A stretch of 64,000 nt of DNA from Bacteroidota bacterium (GTDB taxonomy: Bacteria; Bacteroidota; Bacteroidia; B-17B0; Aurantibacillaceae): contig JAUXTT010000017.1 in assembly GCA_030684395.1 (NCBI GenBank), positions 601,985 through 665,984 on the forward strand, read 5' to 3'. Every line of letters begins with the position of its first letter. The stretch's first letter is position 1. Below are positions 26,721 through 34,496 of this stretch, piece after piece. The notes under the pieces were generated by a model that was not told the DNA's origin, made no database searches, and saw only the letters and a program-made list of their open reading frames with translations. Both the position numbers and the translations under genes were made by a program.

Positions 26721-28232
26721 TTATTTATTGGGAACAAATTCAATGCCTTTAATGATCTTTGTTTCGGGGTCGTAACTTGTGTTTTTAATAATGAGTATCT
26801 GATCTGTATCAAAAGCAAAAACTTTTAAAAACGGAGATACACTTCCTCTCCATATTTCTGCATTTTTCCATTTATTTTCCTCAAGGCGGTATTTAAAAAC
26901 CACAGACTCTTTTTTGTTTGAGAAAACGGAAGCCCCTTGTATCTTATCTCCCGAATAGGAAAGAAGCCAGTTAAATGTTTTAAAAGCAGTAGAACCCGCT
27001 GGTTTATATAGCACTTCTTCCGCATTGTTTTTTATATCTACTCCATGGGTATTAAAAATAAACTTCGCCTCCTTAATTTTGGAATCGCGGTAAGTACAGT
27101 TAAAAACAGCAGGTTTAGGCTTTAATACACCGCTTACTACATCGTTTTCCAATGCACAAAAAGCATATCCGTAGGTTTTATACATAGTGCCGTTTGAAGA
27201 TCCAATCACGTCGCAAAGCAAATAGTAATTATTGTTTTGAAAAGTGAATTTGTCGATCTTAAAAATGTATTGTTTAAACTCTTTTTCCCTTTCTACATCT
27301 GTTGGTGGAAGTACGCAGTTATCAGTACTTGAAATTAATTCTCCGGTTGAATCAATAGAGCAAATAAATACCGGAACAGGTTTTACTTTTCCCGAAGGAT
27401 AATCTATTTTACTGTAATCTTCTGCAACCGCCTTGTTGAGAAACTTGTAGCCCGCAAGATGCAATTGTTTGTTGTCCTGATCGAAATAATGTGTAGCGTA
27501 TAAATAAGTATAATTTTCTCCTTCTTTGTTTAGTTGAATGGAGAACACTATCTCACCTGTGTTTTTATCTATGTATTGTATCCATTGCCCTTTTTTGGAC
27601 CCACCCAATACATTCGTAAACATATAAACAGATTCATCATCTACACGAATGATTTTGCAACGATGATAACTCTGCTTTGCGAAATTTAATTGCCAGCCGG
27701 TGTTGTATTCAAATACCTGACTGCTGTCTTTAACAGTATATTTTTGTAAAATGAATTTATGCGCAGAGTCTTTAGATAAGGGACGAACTACGTACAATTC
27801 ATTTTTATAATAGTAAAATTCTTTTTCGTGTGCAGTAAATGTATTAACACGGGCTATCTCCGCCTTCTCGATATCTGCAACTGGTTTCAGGTTTTTATCA
27901 AAACGAACAACGCGGCAGGTTTTATCATTATCCGCTTCCTGTATTACAAAGTTGAGGTAATCATGTAAGGTGTCTACATGAATGGAATAGAAGTTTTTGC
28001 ACTCTTTTTTGCCAAGGGAAATTGTTGCGGAGCGTTCTTTTTTTTGTTCAGGCGAAAAACGATCTAATTGAAAAACAAGCTCTTTATCTGCGCTATTATA
28101 ACCAAATACATATAGCTTGCCCGCATAACGGATTACATCAGGGCGCAATAAGGCAGTATCGCTATACTGAGCAACAAGTGTGTTCCCTAAAAAACCGCAC
28201 AGAATAATAAATGCAGAAAGCAAGCGTTTCAT
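26721..28232 (-). CDS. Exported protein of unknown function
   Basis: 503 residues. A signal peptide (MKRLLSAFIILCGFLGNTLVAQ) is followed by a long beta-rich region without recognised domains; repeated patterns of a charged turn and short strands (RFDKNLKPVADIEKAEIA, VRPLSKDSAHKFILQKY, FDQDNKQLHLAGYKFLNK) suggest a propeller-like fold. It is divergent from the glycosyltransferase at 28273, sharing a short intergenic region. Function unknown. Confidence 0.75.
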   Translation of the reverse strand: MKRLLSAFIILCGFLGNTLVAQYSDTALLRPDVIRYAGKLYVFGYNSADKELVFQLDRFSPEQKKERSATISLGKKECKNFYSIHVDTLHDYLNFVIQEADNDKTCRVVRFDKNLKPVADIEKAEIARVNTFTAHEKEFYYYKNELYVVRPLSKDSAHKFILQKYTVKDSSQVFEYNTGWQLNFAKQSYHRCKIIRVDDESVYMFTNVLGGSKKGQWIQYIDKNTGEIVFSIQLNKEGENYTYLYATHYFDQDNKQLHLAGYKFLNKAVAEDYSKIDYPSGKVKPVPVFICSIDSTGELISSTDNCVLPPTDVEREKEFKQYIFKIDKFTFQNNNYYLLCDVIGSSNGTMYKTYGYAFCALENDVVSGVLKPKPAVFNCTYRDSKIKEAKFIFNTHGVDIKNNAEEVLYKPAGSTAFKTFNWLLSYSGDKIQGASVFSNKKESVVFKYRLEENKWKNAEIWRGSVSPFLKVFAFDTDQILIIKNTSYDPETKIIKGIEFVPNK

Positions 28233-28250
28233 TACCTGCTAAAAATACAT

Positions 28251-28258
28251 TATTTTTG
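28251..28258 (+). promoter_or_regulatory. Candidate -7 promoter element of the glycosyltransferase gene
   Basis: TATTTTTG matches TAnnTTTG and lies 14 bp before the TTG start codon, implying a very short leader. No clear -33 element was identified. Confidence 0.4.
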
Positions 28259-28272
28259 GATAATTCCGAAAA

Positions 28273-29388
28273 TTGAGCGCCCTGCATATCATATCGTTTG
28301 ATGTTCCCTATCCTGCCAATTATGGCGGTGTTATAGACGTGTTTTATAAGTTAAAGCAGTTGCATAAACAAGGAATAAAAATCACCCTCCATTGTTTTGA
28401 GTACGGAAAGGGAGAACAAAAGGAACTCAATAAATATTGCGAAAAAGTATATTATTATAAAAGAAGCACCTCTGTTTTTCATCAGGTAAGTCGCCTTCCG
28501 TATATCGTGAAAACGCGAAGCTCCGATCAGCTTCTGAAAAACTTACTTTTGGATGAAGCCCCCATTTTGTTTGAAGGCCTGCACACTTGTGGAATTTTAG
28601 CTAGTCAGTATTTAGAAAAACGCTTAAAAATTTATCGCGAAAGTAATATTGAACATGAATATTACATGCATTTGGCAAACGCCGAGAAAAACATAATAAA
28701 ACAGGCATACTACAGAACAGAATCGAGAAAACTAAAAAGATTTGAATCCATACTTTCTCATGCCGATAAAATGCTGGTGGTTTCAAAAGCTGATACGGAT
28801 TATTTAAAAAAAAAATTCCCAAAGAGCAACATAAGTTATTTGCCAAGTTTTCATCCGTATGAGAACGTGGAATCACTAACAGGAAAAGGAGATTATATTT
28901 TGTATCACGGAAATCTTGGAATAGCCGAAAATGCTTTGGCCGCAAGATTTCTGATCACACAGGTTTTTTCCAAAATCAAACACAAAGTAAAAATTGCAGG
29001 GCTTAATCCTATGGCTGACCTGAAAGACCTAACGAGACGCTATGAGCACATCGAATTAATAGAAAACCCGGAAGAGGGGGTTTTGCAAAATCTGATCAAA
29101 AATGCGCACATCAACTGTTTACACACACACCAGGGAACGGGTTTAAAACTTAAGCTCCTCAACGCCTTGTTTGCAGGCAGGTTTTGTTTGGTAAATGATC
29201 TTATGTTGGTTGGAACAGGGTTAGAAAAGGCTTGTGAAATAGCAAACGAACCCAATAATTTTGTTGATAAGATCAACGAATTGATGGAAACAGTGCTTTC
29301 GGCTGAACAGATAGAAACACGGAAAGATTTGCTCAAGCCTTTTGATGTGAAGGAAAACACAAAAAGAATAGTTGAACTTTTGAGCTAG
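28273..29388 (+). CDS. Glycosyltransferase, GT4-like (GT-B fold)
   Basis: 371 residues. The N-terminal half begins with LHIISFDVPYPANYGGVIDV, the usual first Rossmann strand and donor-side loop. The C-terminal half has the nucleotide-sugar-binding pattern ILYHGNLGIAENALAARFL, then HINCLHTHQGTGLKLKLLNA and ALFAGRFCLVNDLMLVGTGL (the region of the EX7E motif, though the first glutamate is replaced). It probably adds a sugar to a surface glycan or glycoprotein; donor and acceptor are unknown. The start is TTG at 28273, right after a -7 element; there is no earlier in-frame alternative downstream of that element. Confidence 0.82.
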   Translation: MSALHIISFDVPYPANYGGVIDVFYKLKQLHKQGIKITLHCFEYGKGEQKELNKYCEKVYYYKRSTSVFHQVSRLPYIVKTRSSDQLLKNLLLDEAPILFEGLHTCGILASQYLEKRLKIYRESNIEHEYYMHLANAEKNIIKQAYYRTESRKLKRFESILSHADKMLVVSKADTDYLKKKFPKSNISYLPSFHPYENVESLTGKGDYILYHGNLGIAENALAARFLITQVFSKIKHKVKIAGLNPMADLKDLTRRYEHIELIENPEEGVLQNLIKNAHINCLHTHQGTGLKLKLLNALFAGRFCLVNDLMLVGTGLEKACEIANEPNNFVDKINELMETVLSAEQIETRKDLLKPFDVKENTKRIVELLS

Positions 29389-29538
29389 TTAAGCAAGGCG
29401 GTTTATTTACATCCGTATTTCATACAATAGCAAAGGTATTCCGTCACCGTTTCATGTAAAAAAGTCTAAAAATAAGCGTATGGACCGCTTTCCTTTGTAT
29501 CTTTACGTGATGATTGTCTCTGAGAAAAACACATTAGA

Positions 29539-29556
29539 TCCCGATAGTTATCGGGA
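29539..29556. repeat. Intergenic near-perfect palindrome of the CCGATAGCTATCGG kind
   Basis: TCCCGATAGTTATCGGGA: an 18-bp palindrome with one central mismatch, 25 bp before the bacilliredoxin start. It resembles the palindrome inside the MORN-repeat gene (35440-35459). Palindromes of this sequence class recur in Bacteroidota genomes (from memory). A hairpin in the 5' leader is possible. Confidence 0.55.
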
Positions 29557-29580
29557 CATAAATTTAAAACCATAAATAAA

Positions 29581-29991
29581 ATGTATCCAGAAAGTATAGT
29601 AAAACCAATGAAAGACGAACTTACTACAGTAGGTTTTGAAGATTGTAACACCCCGGAGGCCGTGGATAACGCCATTAAAACAAAAGGAACCGTTTTAATG
29701 GTTGTAAATAGTGTTTGTGGTTGTGCAGCAGGTGCAGCAAGACCAGGAGTAAAAATGAGTTTAACGGGCGACAAAAAACCATCTAAATTAACTACCGTTT
29801 TTGCAGGCTTCGATATTGAATCAGTTGCTCAAGCACGGAAACATTTTGCGCCCTACCCACCATCTTCACCGGCAATCGCTTTATTTAAAGACGGAGAGTT
29901 GGTGCATTTTGTAGAGCGCCATAACATTGAAGGTCGTAATGCACAGATGATAGCAGATCACCTTAAAATGGTGTACGAGGAATTTTGTTAA
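29581..29991 (+). CDS. BrxA/BrxB-family bacilliredoxin (YphP/YqiW family)
   Basis: 136 residues, full family length. Hallmarks: MYPESIVKPMKDELTTVGFE at the start, the CGC redox motif in VNSVCGCAAGAARPG, and HFAPYPPSSPAIALFKDGE toward the end. The family reduces bacillithiol mixed disulphides on proteins in Firmicutes; in Bacteroidota, some of which make bacillithiol, it probably has a comparable role in thiol redox repair. Monocistronic, with its own terminator. Confidence 0.93.
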   Translation: MYPESIVKPMKDELTTVGFEDCNTPEAVDNAIKTKGTVLMVVNSVCGCAAGAARPGVKMSLTGDKKPSKLTTVFAGFDIESVAQARKHFAPYPPSSPAIALFKDGELVHFVERHNIEGRNAQMIADHLKMVYEEFC

Positions 29992-30010
29992 TCAGAATTA
30001 AGGATTGAAG

Positions 30011-30036
30011 GGCGGGATTATTTTCCGCCTTTTTTA
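30011..30036 (+). terminator. Rho-independent terminator after the bacilliredoxin gene
   Basis: Stem GGCGGGA / TTCCGCC (one G-T pair), 5-nt loop, then TTTTTTT. It lies 20 bp after the stop codon. Confidence 0.82.
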
Positions 30037-30053
30037 TTTAAGAAAAATGCACT

Positions 30054-30701
30054 ATGAGTACAGAGAGTAATTTAAAACTTTGTCAAATCTCCGGTAAACC
30101 AATTAAGTCAACAGAAGCAATGCCTTTAGGTTTTGTTAAGGAGTCGGTACTTGACCTAATAAGATCTCAGCACCCGGAAATTGATGAAAGGGGTTATATA
30201 AGCATTAAGGAATTGAAAAAATTCAAGGTGCTATTTGCCGAGAGTGTTTTAAAACTTGATAACCCCATACTGAGTAAAAGTGAACAAGAGATCCTGAACA
30301 GCTTGGCAACCAACGACGTGTTGAGTAAGTCGCCTGAAGACCTCGAATACGAAGGATTAAACTTTGGCCAAAAAATGGCGGATAGGATCGCCCACTTTGT
30401 TGGAAGTTGGAAATTTATCATCGTGTTTGTTATAGTTTGTGTGGGATGGATGTGTATAAACATAATGGCATTAAAAGCATTTGATCCCTATCCCTTTATT
30501 TTATTAAATCTTGTGTTGTCTTGCATAGCGGCATTACAAGCACCTTTGATTATGATGAGTCAAAACAGAAAGGAAGATAAAGACAGAAAAAGATCGGAGA
30601 ACGATTATAAGATAGATTTGAAAGCAGAATTGGAGATCCAGCAATTGCATGAGAAAATGGATATTCTGTTGATCAAGATGTCGGAGCAGGGAATGAAATA
30701 A
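30054..30701 (+). CDS. DUF1003-family membrane protein
   Basis: 215 residues. The N-terminal part is cytoplasmic with one small cysteine pair region (LCQISGKPI). A DUF1003 module of about 100 residues follows: NFGQKMADRIAHFVGSWKFI, WMCINIMALKAFDPYPFILL and NLVLSCIAALQAPLIMMSQN, giving two transmembrane helices, then a charged helical tail (RKEDKDRKRSENDYKIDLKA). DUF1003 proteins are widespread inner-membrane proteins without a known activity. Likely a single gene. Confidence 0.9.
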   Translation: MSTESNLKLCQISGKPIKSTEAMPLGFVKESVLDLIRSQHPEIDERGYISIKELKKFKVLFAESVLKLDNPILSKSEQEILNSLATNDVLSKSPEDLEYEGLNFGQKMADRIAHFVGSWKFIIVFVIVCVGWMCINIMALKAFDPYPFILLNLVLSCIAALQAPLIMMSQNRKEDKDRKRSENDYKIDLKAELEIQQLHEKMDILLIKMSEQGMK

Positions 30702-30734
30702 ATTTCTCTCAAAATTCTTACATTTACACTTGTT

Positions 30735-32018
30735 ATGAGCGAACACCTTAAAAGTAAATGGCCATTCTATGTTGGTGGGGTAATCCTCTTTCTCATCATA
30801 TTATTTGAAGCTCAGGGGCGCGGGGATTTCAGCATTTTTTTACAGGCATCCTCAGGCTTGTGGCAAAAGCAAAATGTTTACACCACTATATATAATGAAT
30901 GGTATCATTATTATTATGGAGTGTTCTTTGCTTTGATTTTAAGCCCGTTTACACTTTTACCTTTGTATGTTGCTAAAGTTATCTGGTTATGCATCAATGT
31001 TTTTTTTGTTTATAGGATCTGGAAAATACTTTCATCTTGGTTACCATTGGATAAGCTGAGCAAGATCTCAAAAACAATTTTTGTAATTCTCTCGTTTGTT
31101 TTTATTTCCCGTTTTTTGCGCGATAATTTTCATCTCTCCCAGGTTACCATTTTCATTCTCTACCTTACACTGGAAGGCCTTTATCTTATAAGCAAAGAGA
31201 AGCACCTGGCCGGAGCATTGTTGATTGCTTTGGGAATAGACACGAAGCTCCTGCCAATTGTTATTATTCCTTACCTTTTATATAGAGGAGAGTGGAGAGC
31301 ATTACTATATGTGTTTCTTTTTATTGCCGTGTTTCTTTTTATGCCTTCTCTTTTTATAGGACACGATTTTAATATTACTTTATTGCAAGATCGTTGGCTT
31401 TTGTTGAACCCTGCTAATCAGACGCACATCCTCGATACATCCGAAAGGAGTTTTCATTCGCTCACTACATTATTAGCTACATTATTAGTGGAAAATAGTG
31501 GAGATGTCTACGCTTTGCCAATCAAAAGAAACATTGCTGATATCTCTATCGAAAAACTAAATCTGGTTATTAATGCATGCAGAGTAATTTTAGTTGCACT
31601 GACTCTGTATTTTCTTGAAACAATGCCTTTCAAAAAATCAAAAAGCCAAGTACATCGTTTGTATGAGATAAGTTATTTATGTTTGATCGTTCCTTTGATC
31701 TTTCCGCATCAACAGCATTATGCTTTCTTTTTTATCTTCCCTGCAATAACTTATTTATTGTATTATACAGTTTACCTCTATTTTAATAAGGAGACTTTAG
31801 TAGTAAGCAAGAATTTCAAAATGAAGAAAATGGCACTTGTGTTTATATTATTCCTTATTTATTTCTTAACGAATGGACATTTAATATTAGGAGAGTTTAA
31901 TCGTTACTACGATCATTTTAAAACGCTTACTTATGGAGCATTGATGGTGGTTGTGGTGTTGGCGGCTTGCAGACCAAAAAAATTGCTTTTAGGAACAACG
32001 GAGCTCCCTTCAAAATAA
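30735..32018 (+). CDS. Polyprenol-phosphate-sugar-type mannosyltransferase-like membrane protein (GT87/DUF2029)
   Basis: 427 residues with about ten transmembrane helices. The first periplasmic loop after helix 1 carries GRGDFSIFLQASSGLWQKQN, which matches the GT87/DUF2029 pattern (an acidic residue, then an aromatic-rich loop), and later FLRDNFHLSQVTIFILYL and GIDTKLLPIVIIPYLL are in family order. GT-C enzymes of this group move mannose from a polyprenyl donor onto an extracytoplasmic acceptor; specificity here is unknown. A TACATTTA -7-like element lies at 30718-30725. Confidence 0.8.
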   Translation: MSEHLKSKWPFYVGGVILFLIILFEAQGRGDFSIFLQASSGLWQKQNVYTTIYNEWYHYYYGVFFALILSPFTLLPLYVAKVIWLCINVFFVYRIWKILSSWLPLDKLSKISKTIFVILSFVFISRFLRDNFHLSQVTIFILYLTLEGLYLISKEKHLAGALLIALGIDTKLLPIVIIPYLLYRGEWRALLYVFLFIAVFLFMPSLFIGHDFNITLLQDRWLLLNPANQTHILDTSERSFHSLTTLLATLLVENSGDVYALPIKRNIADISIEKLNLVINACRVILVALTLYFLETMPFKKSKSQVHRLYEISYLCLIVPLIFPHQQHYAFFFIFPAITYLLYYTVYLYFNKETLVVSKNFKMKKMALVFILFLIYFLTNGHLILGEFNRYYDHFKTLTYGALMVVVVLAACRPKKLLLGTTELPSK

Positions 32019-32167
32019 AAGCGTATCTTCTGCTTAAAATCGTTTAAATGTAAAACAACAGGTAATGATAAATTAATCGTACTTATTTGTAACAAAAGAG
32101 TTTAGAATTGAGTAAAAAAAGCATGGGAGCGGTTTTGTAAATATAGCCTAACCACAAAACAAAACGA

Positions 32168-32944
32168 ATGATACAGGTCAATATAGCACTATCCGGGGGA
32201 GGTTCAAGAGGCGTTGCGCATGTAGGGGTTTTAAAAGCTCTGCATGAGTTTGGCATTGAACCGGCCGCTATGAGCGGAACAAGCGCCGGAAGCATTGTAG
32301 GAGCTCTTATTTGCGACGGCTTCACTACGGAGGAGATCATTGAAATCATCCGCAAATTCGAATTCAAGAATAGGATCAATTTTCAAAGCTTCAGAACGGG
32401 TACGGGTTTTTTTTCCATGGAACCTGTAACACAACTATTAAAGAAGAATCTGAGAAGTAAAAACATAGAGGATTTGCGCCTGCCTCTTTATGTAACCGCC
32501 GCTGATTTTAATACCGGAAAGGCACATGCGTTTTCTACTGGAAATATTATTGAACGAGTTGTTGCCTCCTGCTCTATCCCAATCGTTTTTTCTCCGGTTT
32601 ATATAGAGGGAATTCCGTATGTAGATGGAGGATTGAGCTGCAACTTGCCAGTTGACCCCTATTTAAAGGATACAAAAAAAATAGTGGGGGTGAACGTAAA
32701 TCCTATTGTAGCCTATCACAATAACCTTGGATTTTGGGGCAACCTGGATAGAACATTAAACTTGTTTGTTAAAGAAAGTGGAATGAGGCATCAGGAAAAG
32801 TGCCACTTACTTGTTGAACCAAAAGGGCTCGAAAAGTTTTACCTCTTCGACTCCAAACACATGAACGATATGATAGAAATAGCATACACATATGTTGTCT
32901 CGCATCTGAACAAAGAAGAAATTCTAACAAAACTGGAGGAATAA
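32168..32944 (+). CDS. Patatin-like phospholipase (RssA-like)
   Basis: 258 residues. The patatin catalytic elements are complete: oxyanion-hole glycine motif SGGGSRGVAHVGVLKAL, nucleophile Ser in GTSAGSIVGAL (GXSXG), and the DGG motif with the catalytic Asp in YVDGGLSCNLPV. There is no signal peptide, so the protein is cytoplasmic. It probably hydrolyses acyl esters of phospholipids; the exact substrate is unknown. It converges on the peroxiredoxin gene, 50 bp apart. Confidence 0.93.
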   Translation: MIQVNIALSGGGSRGVAHVGVLKALHEFGIEPAAMSGTSAGSIVGALICDGFTTEEIIEIIRKFEFKNRINFQSFRTGTGFFSMEPVTQLLKKNLRSKNIEDLRLPLYVTAADFNTGKAHAFSTGNIIERVVASCSIPIVFSPVYIEGIPYVDGGLSCNLPVDPYLKDTKKIVGVNVNPIVAYHNNLGFWGNLDRTLNLFVKESGMRHQEKCHLLVEPKGLEKFYLFDSKHMNDMIEIAYTYVVSHLNKEEILTKLEE

Positions 32945-32994
32945 AAAAAGCGAAAAGTTTCCTCTCCGCCTTTATATCTGATATCAAAAATAGT

Positions 32995-33624
32995 TTAGTG
33001 TTTGGCTAAATATTCGGCTACTCCTTTATGGCTTTCTTTCATGCCTTCTGAACCTTTTACCCAGTTAGCAGGACAAACCTCACCATTTTCTTCGTTGAAT
33101 TGTAAAGCGTCAACCATACGAATAGCTTCATCTACGTTTCTGCCCAACGGAAGATCATTTACTAATTGATGACGAACCTTACCCTCTTTGTCGATCAAGT
33201 ACAATGCGCGGAAAGCAATCATCGGGCCATCAGCAATCAAATGTCCGTCTTCGCTTACATCATAATCTCCAAACATTGCATCGTAATTACTTGTGATGGT
33301 TTTAGTAGTATCAGCAACAATAGGGTAAGTAATACCTTTAATTCCACCATGTGCTTTTTCAACCTGTAACCAACCCCAGTGGCTTTGTTCTGTATCTGTA
33401 GAGCAAGCTACAACCGCAACATTACGTTTTTCGAATTCTGCCAACTTCTCCTGAAACGCATGCAATTCGGTTGGACACACAAATGTGAAATCTTTTGGGT
33501 AAAAGAAAAACACAACATATTTTTTTCCAACATATTGTTCCAAAGAAAAACCATCTACAAATTCTCCTCCGTTAACTACAGCTTTTGCCTTAAAAACGGG
33601 CGCTTTTTTTCCTACTAATGACAT
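32995..33624 (-). CDS. Peroxiredoxin, typical 2-Cys (AhpC/Prx1 family)
   Basis: 209 residues. The peroxidatic cysteine lies in FFYPKDFTFVCPTELHAF and the resolving cysteine in GEVCPANWVKG near the C-terminus. The segments FRALYLIDKEGKVRHQLVND and LPLGRNVDEAIRMVDALQF are family-typical. It reduces hydrogen and organic peroxides in the cytoplasm using a thioredoxin or AhpF-type partner, which is not in the window. gcvH lies 46 bp upstream on the same strand (its stop precedes the peroxiredoxin start). Confidence 0.96.
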   Translation of the reverse strand: MSLVGKKAPVFKAKAVVNGGEFVDGFSLEQYVGKKYVVFFFYPKDFTFVCPTELHAFQEKLAEFEKRNVAVVACSTDTEQSHWGWLQVEKAHGGIKGITYPIVADTTKTITSNYDAMFGDYDVSEDGHLIADGPMIAFRALYLIDKEGKVRHQLVNDLPLGRNVDEAIRMVDALQFNEENGEVCPANWVKGSEGMKESHKGVAEYLAKH

Positions 33625-33670
33625 GGTACCAATTTTAAATTATTAATTAAAAATTATTAATTGTTGGTGC

Positions 33671-34051
33671 TTATGCACCAACTAAAGCTTTGTAATCAGC
33701 AACGCTCAACAATGAGTTTACATCTGCCGCATTTTCAATTGCGCAACGGATCATCCAACCTTCTCCATAAGGGTCGGTATTCACCAATTCAGGATTAGCA
33801 TCAATTTTAGCATTTACCTCCAGTACTTTTCCTTTAACAGGCATAAAAAGATCTGAAACCGTTTTAACCGCTTCAACCGAGCCAAATACAGCCTCTTTAT
33901 CAACCGATTCTCCAACCGTGTTTACGTCAACATAAACGATATCACCTAATTCTTTTTGAGCAAAATCAGTAATACCGATTACAGCTTCATTACCTTCGAT
34001 ACGGATCCACTCATGGTCTTTTGTATACTTTAAATTCTCTGGAAAATTCAT
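33671..34051 (-). CDS. gcvH: Glycine cleavage system H protein
   Basis: 126 residues, the usual length. Signature segments are KYTKDHEWI near the start, [17 protein letters not shown], and [20 protein letters not shown] with the lysine that carries the lipoyl arm (in VEAVKTVSD). H protein shuttles the methylamine intermediate between the P, T and L proteins of glycine cleavage. Genes for P, T and L are not in the window. Confidence 0.97.
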   Translation of the reverse strand: MNFPENLKYTKDHEWIRIEGNEAVIGITDFAQKELGDIVYVDVNTVGESVDKEAVFGSVEAVKTVSDLFMPVKGKVLEVNAKIDANPELVNTDPYGEGWMIRCAIENAADVNSLLSVADYKALVGA

Positions 34052-34174
34052 AGAAATTGATTTTAAAAAATTTAGGCAAATATATACTTTTTAGGCTGAT
34101 AACAATAGGGAATAATATAGATTTAAAGGACTTTTAATAGAAAAACCATGTAGTAGGAAAAGATTGAAAAAATA

Positions 34175-34440
34175 CCAGCCGCGAATTGCACAGATTTAGC
34201 TCCGTTGAGAAAAGTTCGCAGATATATTTTGTATAATCATTTGTGTAATATAGAAAATTCGGCCTGCCCGCCAGTGCCGGATCGGACGGGAACGAATATT
34301 CATTCGGGCAAGGCGTGCAATCTGTGAAAATCTGCGGCAAAAAAACGTGTATTATCGCATCTGTCCGTTCCGTTCAGGCGGGGATTTGTTTACCGTGGGC
34401 GGACGGTTTCAGAATCCAACCCTTATCTACATTCTTGTGT
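34175..34440. repeat. Intergenic region rich in inverted repeats, probable dispersed element
   Basis: The region between gcvH and the MORN gene is locally much richer in GC than its flanks. It contains an inverted repeat GCCTGCCCG (34262-34270) / CGGGCAAGGC (34305-34314) and several CGGACGG/CCGTCCG words (34283-34289, 34404-34410). Outer words TTGCACAGATTT (34185-34196) and AATCTGTG (34319-34326) also face each other. No gene is seen. This looks like a repetitive, non-coding element of the kind dispersed in Bacteroidota intergenic regions; copy number cannot be judged from one window. Confidence 0.45.
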
Positions 34441-34496
34441 TTACAACTACCTGTAATTATTGCCTGCTGTTTGCGTTATACAGGTAATTTTGTACC

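Noticed and set aside
32945..32994. Terminator between the patatin and peroxiredoxin genes
   Set aside because: The possible stem (AAAGCG with CGCCTTT) is short and imperfect, so it was not listed.
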